Assembly: GCF_947507565.1 (NCBI RefSeq)
Contig: NC_089186.1
Span: 186,001-250,000, forward strand
From: Oscarella lobularis
Lineage: Eukaryota; Porifera; Homoscleromorpha; Homosclerophorida; Oscarellidae
Reading direction: 5' to 3'
Length of the DNA: 64,000 bases
In this document: piece after piece, positions 52,401 through 61,016 of the stretch
How the letters are laid out: each line of letters opens with the position of its first letter
How positions within the stretch are numbered: position 1 is the first letter of the stretch
The notes under the pieces: generated by a model
What the model was told of the DNA's origin: nothing
The model's input: the letters and a program-made list of their open reading frames with translations, nothing else
The model's database searches: none
Position numbers and translations under genes: made by a program

Positions 52401-52530
52401 CCTTTCGCTCGATCGACGAACGATGACGCTCGAGAATCGATTCGCTACCTTCGCCGGAAACGCCACGAGCACGAGAACGCTGCCGTCTTTCAGCCGCTGC
52501 TGTCAACGAAGCTGCTGTCAATGAACTCAT
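49461..52530 (-). CDS. HSPA12 ATPase spliced to coiled coil and protein kinase (proposed fusion)
   Basis: Seven exons on the minus strand: 52084-52530, 51801-52022, 51042-51743, 50759-50881, 50544-50606, 50341-50493 and 49461-50290, about 846 residues. Exons 1-3 are an HSPA12 ATPase (DIGTAFSGYAMS, VIAVPAMWSD, LADLGGETTDVA, LILVGGFAEC). The normal tail is missing. A phase-0 donor (ACG then GTAGGA) fits a phase-0 acceptor 160 bases on, leading to coiled-coil exons rich in E, K and Q (QIENARIEHEKLISELRD). The kinase then has KLGGGSFGEVKVGYW, VAVKMF, LHGDIRSSNV and CDLGAA, so the catalytic HRD is HGD and DFG is DLG. Phases agree from exon 4 to 7. Problems: exon 2 has GG where the acceptor AG should be, and exon 4 is one base short at an A7 run. 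It may be a young pseudogene, two adjacent genes, or contain assembly errors. Confidence 0.55.
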
Positions 52531-52992
52531 CGTCGTCTTCTCCCCACGAAATCCGGGATACCTAAGAAGGGTAGCCTAGGAGACGCGATCGTTTTGACTC
52601 ATTTATCCACGGATCTATTTATCCAACGTCAATTTTCCCACCACGAAATCCATGACCAATCACACAAGAGTTCAAAATTCTCCTACTTGGCCAAAAACTC
52701 CTATCACGCGGTATACGCAGTGACACAGAATTTGCTGCTGCTCTAGTAGACCAGTACGTAAAAACAACGGATAGGCTGTAGCCTCCCATGAAAATAAATG
52801 TAGGTTGTAGTGTCGGCTTGTAGCGTTTTTTTTTTTTTTGTTTTTTATTTATTTATTGCACAAATAAAAGGAAAAGAAGAAAAGACGACGAACAAAGTAC
52901 GAAATCATATCATTTTTTTCTGCTTCTTTCATGAGGACGTGATTCAAAAGGTAGTGGCAATGTTTAGTCGTTGCTCCTTTGCATTATTTTTC
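52531..52992. other. Spacer between HSPA12-kinase and deaminase genes
   Basis: Contains the likely promoter of the minus-strand HSPA12-kinase gene and a T12 run at about 52828-52839. No gene recognised. Confidence 0.5.
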
Positions 52993-53526
52993 TCAAGGAG
53001 GTAAAATTTGAGGATGGCTGACTCGGGGTTTGCGATATTTAATTCTTTCTGCTCTTATCCCGTTATCATTCAACATTTTGATATTTTCTTTCATTTCATT
53101 TAGCAATTCGGGATCTTTTTCATCTCCGTAAGTTGTGTACAGAACAAAGACTGGAGTTTCTGGAAACGTTTTTAGTTTTTCCAGAATATAACTCGCACAG
53201 TCTCTGCACGGAATTATCCAAGTGTACAAAAGAATGAACTTAAAGTTGGAGTTCATTCCTTTGCAATTCTCAAAAGTACAAGAATTCAGAAGTTGGCGCT
53301 CAGCGTGAATTCTTGTATCGCTTTCAGTTGTCGTTTTCTTGGGAGTTTTGTATGTCCAGAGCTTGTTGTTGTTCCAGCAAGTGCGTAGATTTTTGAAATT
53401 GTCCGGTGCAAATAGCACAAAAGCAAACTGACTTCCTTCGCGGTCATTTTTCGATTTGTTTTGAAATTCTTTTATAATGGTTGGAAGATCATCAATGATT
53501 CCGTTTAGAACTAAAAAGAATTGCAT
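52993..53526 (-). CDS. AID/APOBEC-like cytidine deaminase family protein, copy 1
   Basis: 177 residues with the zinc-dependent deaminase signature: HAE at 74-76 (RIHAERQLL) and PCRDC at 106-110 within YTWIIPCRDCASYILEKL, preceded by the hydrophobic strand FKFILL. The HAE plus PC-x-x-C pattern and the TW before PC point to the AID/APOBEC-like group of animal deaminases; such proteins are reported outside vertebrates, some secreted. Substrate (DNA, RNA or nucleoside) cannot be told from sequence. The start at 53526 gives MQFFLVLNGIIDD. An upstream conserved frame (53492-53644) begins with a hydrophobic segment and may be a missed first exon, but I found no fitting splice pair. It lies head-to-tail with an HSPA12 gene on the same strand. 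About half its residues differ from copy 2 at 59778 although the surrounding DNA is nearly identical. Confidence 0.72.
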   Translation of the reverse strand: MQFFLVLNGIIDDLPTIIKEFQNKSKNDREGSQFAFVLFAPDNFKNLRTCWNNNKLWTYKTPKKTTTESDTRIHAERQLLNSCTFENCKGMNSNFKFILLYTWIIPCRDCASYILEKLKTFPETPVFVLYTTYGDEKDPELLNEMKENIKMLNDNGIRAERIKYRKPRVSHPQILPP

Positions 53527-53644
53527 TAATTAAGAACAACAGCATGGTATTGGCCACAGCTATGTTTCCTGCGGGTAATTTAGCGCCAAATGCAGGAATA
53601 TTGATCGCAGAGGGTAAATAGAGTGCGAGATAAAAATGGAGCAT
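53492..53644 (-). CDS. Conserved upstream small reading frame before deaminase 1
   Basis: 50 residues starting MLHFYLALYLPSAINIPAFG, a possible signal peptide, then KLPAGNIAVAN. The same first 32 residues, with one change, are kept upstream of the other deaminase (60283-60465). It overlaps the deaminase start in another frame. It is either a separate peptide, an upstream frame, or the true N-terminus of the deaminase through an intron I could not define. Confidence 0.35.
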   Translation of the reverse strand: MLHFYLALYLPSAINIPAFGAKLPAGNIAVANTMLLFLINAILFSSKRNH

Positions 53645-53662
53645 TCACGGCACCGCGCTGGT

Positions 53663-53670
53663 ATTTTATA
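53663..53670 (-). promoter_or_regulatory. TATA box upstream of deaminase 1 leader
   Basis: Minus strand reads GTATAAAATACC about 20-30 bases before the ATG at 53644. The same sequence sits at the same distance in copy 2 (60484-60491). Confidence 0.5.
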
Positions 53671-54274
53671 CGGGTGATCTTTTTTGCGGGCGGTAGGTAT
53701 AAAAGATCAGCTTGAGAGCGTACTTCCTCAATCTATTTAGAATCGTCTCTACGAGCGACATTGCTGTAGAGAGCATGGAAGAGGGGATGCGACAGATGGT
53801 GACGTCACTTTTACGTAGCCTCGCGTTGCCACGCCCTTCTCCCTGATCTCCCTGGCCAGCGCTCGATAACCGTACTCTAGCTACATTTACAGAAGCTTTC
53901 GAGCGACACTAGAAGCAGCGAAGCTAAAGATGAGGCAGGAGAGCTCGTTTCCGCCTATCGAATCGGACTTCGACGTCGTGAACGTTCGACGGCGGCCGAT
54001 CGAGTTTTCGCAAAGACTTACTAGTGATCGGCGGGGTTAGCCGCCGCGTATCTCGTTTCGGATGTGTCTCCTCCTGTTGAGTATTATTCGAAGTACTTGC
54101 GCGACCTGTCGGATTTGTCATGTGACCTATGACGCGCTTCATATAGAGCCTTACGTCATTGTGCTAAGTTTAGCAGCGCGAATGCATGACATCAAAATAA
54201 CTAAACACTTAGCCCTAACTCACACGAATTAGGCTTCTGAAAATTTTCTACACATACTCTAAAAAACAGCTTAC
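53671..54274. repeat. Duplicated intergenic segment, left copy
   Basis: Matches 60492-61016 closely: AAAAGATCAGCTTGAGAGCG, the TTTAGAATCGTCTCTACGAG block, and the GAGCTCGTTTCCGCCTAT block. Small indels distinguish the copies. No gene; probably the upstream region of the deaminase and the 3' flank of the HSPA12 gene. Confidence 0.75.
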
Positions 54275-56393
54275 CTAATTTCTCAAAAAATCCAGCTTCA
54301 CAGACTGCTCCACCTTTCTCCCGCTTGACCTATCAATCGACGAAACCGTAATTTCCGTAAGCCCAAATTTCATGCTTATTTCAATCACACGATCTAAACC
54401 TAAGTGAGAATTGGGCATAGGCAGTCTCATCTCTGCAACCTTCCGCACTCCCCTCTCGGTGACATATCGCGTACCCTCGTGATCCGACTCATACACGTCA
54501 ACGTTCGCTTCAGTCTGATGATGATAAAACGGCAAGAACGGATGCTCGACCTCCTCATCAACACAAACTTCCTGATTCTTCTCAACAAAAACAGCGAAGC
54601 GACGAAACTCGTCACGGGGCTCCCTCCTCGCAAAGATCGATGAACGGATTGGACTGACAGAGAGAGTGCTGTCATAGGGATCATGGGCAGTAGGCGGTCT
54701 ACGCGGAGAGCTCTCCGACACCTGCGCGCTTTCGTCCACGCACTCAATACCGTAGCTATATCTCACGCGCCGCGACGTAATCTCATTCGGATTGTGCCCA
54801 AAGAGAACGGCTCCCATAACGACGGCAAGCGTGCACTGGGACGGCACCATGACTCGCATATTATACGGCCGCTCGAACTGACGACGAAATTCGGCCTGGA
54901 GCAACTGCGACTCGGCGAAACCGCCGACGAGAATCAAATAATCGACGCGCCCGACTTCGCGAAGTACACCCTTCAAATGCAGAGCGATGTTATCCAAGAC
55001 GGGCTTGAACAGCGTCTCGACGACAGGATACTTGATCGCCAGGACACCGCGTCGAAAATTCAAATTCACGTCGCCCGCGGCGACGATGCAGTCCTCGACC
55101 GACGACCCGTTGCTCGTCAGAAACGAATGAAAACTGTGCGGAAGTTCGACGTGCGCCGTCGTGCCGCGACTGACGAGACGCTTGCTTCGTTCGAATCGCA
55201 CCGACACCAAGTCGATCCACTCGCCTGGATACTCGGCTCGGTAGTCGGCGATTGTGTCGGCGCCGAATATTCGTTCGAGAAGCGCGACGAAGTTCTGGTC
55301 GACGTACGTGCCGCCCCACGCGCCGCCCGTCGCGCAGTGGAGCTCCTTCACCGTTCCGTTGGGGAGAATTTCGTGGACGGCGACGTCGGCCGTGCCGCCG
55401 CCCAGATCGGCGAGCACGTAGCGTTTGCCCGGTTGAATTGCCTCGCTGATTCTCTCCTCGTCGCGACCGATGTCCTGTAGCGATTTGCAGTAGATGGAGG
55501 CGGACTCTGGCTCCAGGGCGATCTTCACGCGATCCGGTTCTCTTTGGGAGGCAAGTCCGGCCTGAGAAATTAATAGTCAAAAATGACCCCAGAAATGAAC
55601 AGTAAAACATTCCAATTATGACGTCAAAAATGTGACGTCATACGTATGACGTCATATATTCGGAATGTCTTCTTTTTTACCTCGTACGCCGCTTCTCTCA
55701 TCATCTGCTTCGCCGCGTTGTTCCAAATCGCCGGAACGGTGATGACCCACTTGATGTCCGTGACGCCGATCTCCGATTCGGTTGCCTGGCCGTAATCGCG
55801 AATAGCGGCATCGCGGAAGAAACGTAGGGCGTGCGAGAAGACGGTTGCGAGCGGCAAGGCGCGTCCGTTCGCCGCGGCGACCTGCGTCTTGCGAGACAAC
55901 GCCTAGAAGGGTCGAGTCGAGACGTCATGTGACGCGAATGGACGCGCAAACTCACTCTCTCGGAATGGAGACTCATCTTGAAGCGCTCAAAGAACAACCA
56001 TTCCTTCTGCTCGCGTCCGTTGAGCTCCCTGTTGTAGTACTCCATCGCTTCGCCGCCGAACGAATGGAAAGCGCCGTTCGGTTTGAGAAGAAGACACGTC
56101 GGAACTTTGCACGGGCTCGGGCCGCTCTCGAGCGGGCGACATCGATCCGTCTGACGCATGGCGTAGATGTTATAGCGATCGCTCTCGAACGAGAACGCGT
56201 AGCCGCTGAACGCCGTGCCGATGTCGATCGCGACGATGACGTGGCCCTCGACGGCCTCCGTCGCCGTCGCCGAAGCTCCGTAGTCGTGGCAGACTAGCGT
56301 CGTCGCATGCGAGTCTTCAAAGCGACGGCTCGTTATGAGACCCCGACTCGCGGCGCTTGCGAACCAGCTTTTGTCTGCTAGGTGGTTTGCCAT
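54275..56393 (-). CDS. HSPA12-like Hsp70 family protein, full length
   Basis: Three exons: 55956-56393, 55681-55902 and 54275-55561; about 648 residues. Start MANHLADKSWFASAASRG; phosphate loop DIGTAFSGYAFS; exon 2 starts ALSRKTQVAAANG and has VITVPAIWNNAA; exon 3 has VLADLGGGTADVAVHE and LILVGGFAESQLL, then the family tail ending KLDFLRN. Introns are phase 0, with exon 2 exactly 222 nt as in every copy here. It sits upstream (on the same strand) of deaminase 1. The second intron contains three TGACGTCA palindromes at 14-base spacing. No defect is seen. Confidence 0.87.
55619..55654. promoter_or_regulatory. Three CRE/ATF palindromes in an HSPA12 intron
   Basis: TGACGTCA occurs at 55619, 55633 and 55647, each 14 bases apart, inside intron 2. 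The same trio with the same spacing is in the paralog (62362, 62376, 62390). TGACGTCA is the known CREB/ATF site; use here is inference. Confidence 0.55.
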
Positions 56394-56562
56394 TGTGGAT
56401 GCGGAAAAGCGCTTTGGGTGGAGTGCCCCTCCCTCTGAGACTCCCTCTGAGTCACGATAATTTGATTTTCGCTTTCGCTTTCAGTCTTTTTGCTGTCAGT
56501 CACTCTTCATCAATTATCAATTACAGCAAAAGGAGACCCGTACGTCGCTTGTCATTTAATAA

Positions 56563-58471
56563 TTACACTGTCGCTTCGAAAACACCCGTCACTACCTTAC
56601 TTTTGACCAGGACTCGCTTCGCAAGCGTATCCACCAATAACGGCCAGACGACGTACTTTATTGCTTGACCATTCGGATCTGATCCATAGAAACGTTCGTG
56701 TCGTCGTTCGTCGAATATCTTGTGATCGTTGGCGAAGTTGAGGTCGAGGCAATCCTGTTGAAGGACAATGTCCCACACAACAGGTACACATTTTATAATG
56801 AAGCCAAATACGGCATCCTCCAAAGCTCGATATGCTTTTGAGTCGCTTGCCTGGACGGAAGATAGAGCACTCTAACAAAGGACAATGCCAATCTGTTTTA
56901 GCTAGATGTTTATATAGTACAGTACCATTAAAATATCAGAGTGAATTTCTCCTATTTGACGAGTCGATGCTACTTTGAACAACTGAATGACACAGTTGTT
57001 GACGGTCTTATCAGCTTGAAAGGTTGGAGAATCCGAGACTTCCAGCTTCATAACGTCCTTGAGCCTTTTGCCCATGGTCTGAAGGTGAGACTGTGTCATC
57101 AACAGAACAGTCTACATAGAAGATATTGGAAGACGCGTGAATGGCATTTGTACGTATGGTACTGTACCTTCACCAGACTTAGAATAAACTCGGTGCATTT
57201 CTCGACATTGAATTTCTCCTTTTCAAGGTCTTCAGCAGATGAAGATATTTGATGGCTGTGCAGAAATAAATCTTTAAAGCGCTTGGCCATTACAATTGGA
57301 CGAGAGGCATCAGGTATCTTCTCTTTTTCCACCTTCTTTGCAGTCTTCGTTTGCTTCTCCCAAACACAAAACAAATCGTTATTACTAGATTAGATCACGT
57401 CAAGAGCGTATACCTCAACTATTACCAATTGATTATGTAATTCTTGAATTTTATTATACCTCTTTTCTAGCTCTTCCTGCGTAGCAAAATCATTATTGCA
57501 GCCTCCCTTCAATAAGTCCCTCAACCTTATGTTGACGTTTGACGTCAGCCAACTCCTTCATGAGATCCTGAGCAAAAATGTTTAATTGATTAGTAAAAGA
57601 AACGGAAGTACCAAGCAAGCTTCTGTCTCAGTTTTCTCTTGGAAATCTCCCTGACCATTTCCTTTTGGTTTCACCTGAAGGACACCTCAGTTAACACGTG
57701 CGCTTTAGAGCACAAATCAAAGTTCACCTTATCTTGGCTATTTCGATATGAACGAGACGTTGCTATGGCTCGTTTTGGATGAAGGACTTTAGCAATCAAT
57801 TTCCTTTTTCCTTCCAGAAGCTTTGGAGTAATGCATTTGCATCCGTAGTGCCACAACTGTGAAAATCGCTCTTGGGCATTTTGAATACATCGCTCAAAAG
57901 ATCCGTTGTCACAGAAGCAGTCACTACTGGCTGTCCTCCGCCACGACTTGAGCTGGATGAGCAAACGCAACAGGTGCGGATTTGACAGATAATCCTTATG
58001 GGCCACTTCTTCACCGGCTTCTCTGACGTAACATCCGCAGTAGTCACTGTGCTGACAGTAGCACGGAAAGACGTCTGCACGTCTCAGGGTGTCCGCTTCA
58101 AGTGAAAATTCGTCACCGTTTTCACAGTACGTCACATACGGCAACACCTTTTCCGAATGAGGTCTAGACCAGCAGAAAGTCACATGACGAAACAGAGTCG
58201 GTGAACCGGTCACTAGAAGCATGAGTTTTTCGAAGAAGGCTGACACATCGGACTCCGGGGCGGCGAGAAAGGCGTCCTTTGTGGATTTTCTCAGCTCTGC
58301 CTTCTCGATAAGAGATACGCCGTCTAGAAGGCCTTCTGCCATTGGTTCGGCAATCCAGTGCTGCGCGTCACGGAAAAAACGCCGGCAGATCTTGTCTGTT
58401 CGCCTCTGTCGAGGTCCTACCCTGAAGGCTGATTTACTGACGTCTTTGTCATCCGTTCGCGACCTCTTCAT
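56563..58471 (-). CDS. Mieap-like (SPATA18-type) C-terminal domain protein with coiled coil
   Basis: Six exons: 57728-58471 (start MKRSRTDDKDVSKSAF), 57612-57674, 57426-57567, 57174-57356, 56974-57078 and 56563-56871, about 514 residues. The N-terminal 248 residues, Cys-rich in part (CYCQHSDYCGCYV), are not recognised. Exons 2-4 are coiled-coil-like (QEELEKRYNKIQELHNQL). The C-terminal part ends with IKYVVWPLLVD and VLVKSKVVTG, the pattern I associate with the mitochondria-eating protein C-terminal domain, and the length is near that of SPATA18. Phases agree at every junction, but exon 3 is 142 nt, one base too many, with a frame change near a GGGAGG stretch at about 57505. Mieap acts in mitochondrial quality control; the link is from one motif and general layout, so it is tentative. 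Confidence 0.5.
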
Positions 58472-58639
58472 CTTAGAAAGACGCGAAGGAACCCAGGAGA
58501 CGGAGAAGGGGTCCTCAAATGGGGCCCAGCTTTCAAGAACGTGCGTTAGCCGAAGCAAGGGAATCGACCAGGGAATCGAAAGCAACAAAATTAAATTATG
58601 CTGTCAAAGAAGGTCACGCGGCGGCCGCTATCGACTTCG

Positions 58640-59590
58640 TAGCCAACAGCATGGAAATGAATGAGAAAAAAAGAGTGACTGTTGACTTGCAAACTCCGCA
58701 CACTGTACTTCAATAAACCTATATTACCTTATACATCCATTGAGAAATGGTCTAAATAATGTTCGAGGGAAAGGAGCTACAACCTTCTAGCCTCCAGAAC
58801 GCCCTACCTACTAGCAGCCGCCGACTGTTTAGAACCTTAGTGCAAGGGAACAAGGACCCATGTATACTAGCGTACTAAGACAGACCGAATGTCGTCCCCA
58901 CTGCACTCTCTGCTGCGTACATACACGATTTACACGTCTATTTGATGGGAGTTTCTCGCGTTGCTGCGCCATCAGCCCCGCTCGAGCTCCAACCCGCCCT
59001 CAATTACACGTTCAGAAATCAAAGCCCTAGCCATAGATGTAAGAGACACTGTCTCTTACATCTATGCCCTAGCTTTAGATTCGGCCATGAAATCAGTCTA
59101 CGCCCAAAGCGTGGGCACTGGCACAGCATCTCTATGTACACCGCAGAAAGGCCTGCCCCCTAAGTGCACGCCTACACCAGGAGGGACCCCAAAGAGGATG
59201 TGACAAACCTTGATGATGAAGAACCTTCCGCCAGCCTTGCAAAACATGGCGTATTGGCTAATGCTCATCGGATTCCCTCAGGCTACTAGACTACGAAATG
59301 GACGTACTGAAGCCTTCTTCACTACTTCGAAGACATTTTCGGTCTTAGGCCTACCTCTCATTTGTCCCGCTTTCCCACGCAGCGAAACTCATTCCATTGA
59401 AGCGACACTGCAATTTCTGACACTGCAATGCCAAAGCAGAAACAAATTCCGGCAATTTCCGTCTCCATGCCGCTGATCAATCTTCCCTAGCGGCCGTTTT
59501 CAGGTGCCCGTGCCACTAGTCTTCCCCGCTTTGGCGTAAGAGTTCGTCTTTCGGTAGATTTTTTGTGCGCATGTGTACTCGACTTACCTG
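58640..59590. repeat. Spacer repeat, distant copy
   Basis: Closely matches 43770-44760 (the 3' flank of receptor 6), starting with ATGGAAATGAATGAGAAAAA. About 25 bases of the hairpin's left half are missing near 58755, and a 35-bp palindrome has been inserted at 59032. No receptor gene lies beside it, so it moved or was duplicated without its gene. Confidence 0.78.
59032..59066. mobile_element. 35-bp perfect palindrome with 7-bp target duplication
   Basis: CATAGATGTAAGAGACA, one C, then the exact inverse. CCCTAGC occurs immediately on both sides (59025-59031 and 59067-59073). Other spacer copies have a single CCCTAG followed by TTTAGATT at this place, so the empty site is visible. Confidence 0.85.
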
Positions 59591-59777
59591 GAGTTTCCAT
59601 GCGGTGGTCGGCTGGAAAATAAAAATAGTCTGTAGTGTAGTGTCGTGTGGGTACGGAGTCCCTATAATATATAGATATATTTATTATACACTGATACAGT
59701 GAACATTTTTCAATAAACGGAAGCATATCATATTTACATGCACTTATACAGTGCACATAAGTTTCTTCTTCTTTGCA

Positions 59778-60317
59778 TTAGGGTAAGGTGTCACGACGGC
59801 CGACTCGGTTTTTCAAATATTTAACTTTTCCTGTTCTGATCCCCTCATCATTCAGCATTTTGGTCACTTCTTCGACGTGCGAGTCGCTTTCAAACGCATT
59901 GGTTGTGTATCGAACAAAAGCAGGTGTTCCTGGGAAGAAACGGTGTATTTCTTCCACAATAAGACTCGCACAGTCTTTGCAAGGTGCTATCCACGTATAC
60001 AAAAGAATAAATTTAAACTTCATTCTCTTGCAATTGTCGAATGTATTAGAATTAAGAAGTTGGTGCTCAGCGTGAATATTTGTTTTACTTGCAGCTGTCA
60101 TTTTACGAGGATTGGCGTACGTCCAGAGCAGTTTGCTGATGTTGTTGTTCAAGAAAGTGCTGATATCAAAGGTGGTAAAATTGTCTGGTACGGCTACCAG
60201 AACAGAAAATTGATTTTGTTTTCTTTTGCGGTCATTTGTCAAGTTGTTTTCAAATCTTTGTATAATGCATAGAGTAAGAAGATCAATGATTCCGTTTATA
60301 TCTAAAAATAATTGCAT
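59778..60317 (-). CDS. AID/APOBEC-like cytidine deaminase family protein, copy 2
   Basis: 179 residues with HAE at 82-84 (NIHAEHQLL) and PCKDC at 112-116 in YTWIAPCKDCASLIVEEI, so all zinc ligands and the catalytic Glu are present. The start MQLFLDINGIID aligns with copy 1. Compared with copy 1 the N-terminal half and the region after PCxxC differ most (extra residues before the HAE motif, a shorter loop after it), while the catalytic motifs and FKFILLYTW are kept. It lies downstream on the same strand of the truncated HSPA12 copy, the same order as copy 1. Its upstream region has a partial local duplication of about 35 bases (60328-60395). Confidence 0.72.
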   Translation of the reverse strand: MQLFLDINGIIDLLTLCIIQRFENNLTNDRKRKQNQFSVLVAVPDNFTTFDISTFLNNNISKLLWTYANPRKMTAASKTNIHAEHQLLNSNTFDNCKRMKFKFILLYTWIAPCKDCASLIVEEIHRFFPGTPAFVRYTTNAFESDSHVEEVTKMLNDEGIRTGKVKYLKNRVGRRDTLP

Positions 60318-60465
60318 TATAGGAACATTCGCAACAGCTATGATATCCGCGGGTATTTGGCGTTAAGATATTGGCCACAGCTATGTTTCCCGTGGGTAAT
60401 TTAGCGCCAAATGCAGGAATATTGATCGCAGAGGGTAAATAGAGTGCGAGATAAAAATGGAGCAT
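60283..60465 (-). CDS. Conserved upstream small reading frame before deaminase 2
   Basis: 60 residues; the first 32 match the frame upstream of deaminase 1 (MLHFYLALYLPSAINIPAFG, KLPTGNIAVAN) and the rest diverges through a local duplication. It may be a leader exon or an upstream frame; no acceptable splice to the deaminase was found. Confidence 0.35.
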   Translation of the reverse strand: MLHFYLALYLPSAINIPAFGAKLPTGNIAVANILTPNTRGYHSCCECSYNAIIFRYKRNH

Positions 60466-60483
60466 TCACGGTACCGCGCTGGT

Positions 60484-60491
60484 ATTTTATA
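60484..60491 (-). promoter_or_regulatory. TATA box upstream of deaminase 2 leader
   Basis: Same TATAAAAT sequence and spacing as at 53663-53670, relative to the leader ATG at 60465. Confidence 0.5.
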
Positions 60492-61016
60492 CGGGTGATC
60501 TTTTTTGCGGGCGGTATATCACCGGTGATAAAAGATCAGCTTGAGAGCGTACTTCCTTAATCTATTTAGAATCGTCTCTACGAGCGACATTGCTCTAGAC
60601 AGCATGGAAGAGCCAGGCCTCTGGGAAGAGCGACAGATGGTGACGTCACTCCGACGTAGCCTCGCGTTGCCACGTCCTTCTCCCTGACCCCAGCGCTCGA
60701 TAACCTACTCTAACTACATCTACAGAAGCTTTCGAGCGACAGTTGAAGCAGAGATGAGGCAGGAGAGCTCGTTTCCGCCTATTGAATCGGACTTCGACGT
60801 GAACGTTCGACGGCGGCCGATCGACAAACGTACGTACGTACGTGTACGAGTTTTCGCAAAGACTTACTAGTCGTCTCTCGTTTCGGATGTGTCTCCTGCT
60901 GAGTAGAATTCGAAGTACTGCCTGCGCGACCTGTCGGATTGTTCATGTGACCTGTGACGCGGGGAGGCCTTCTATATATAGAGCCTTTTCTACACATACT
61001 CTAAAAAAACAGCTAC
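60492..61016. repeat. Duplicated intergenic segment, right copy
   Basis: Counterpart of 53671-54274, with short deletions and a CGTACGTACGTACGT run near 60830. No gene. Confidence 0.7.

Noticed and set aside
54683-55480. 265-residue plus-strand gene opposite HSPA12 exon 3
   Set aside because: It is the antisense shadow of a well-supported Hsp70-like exon; the same shadow appears in the other copy and matches no family.
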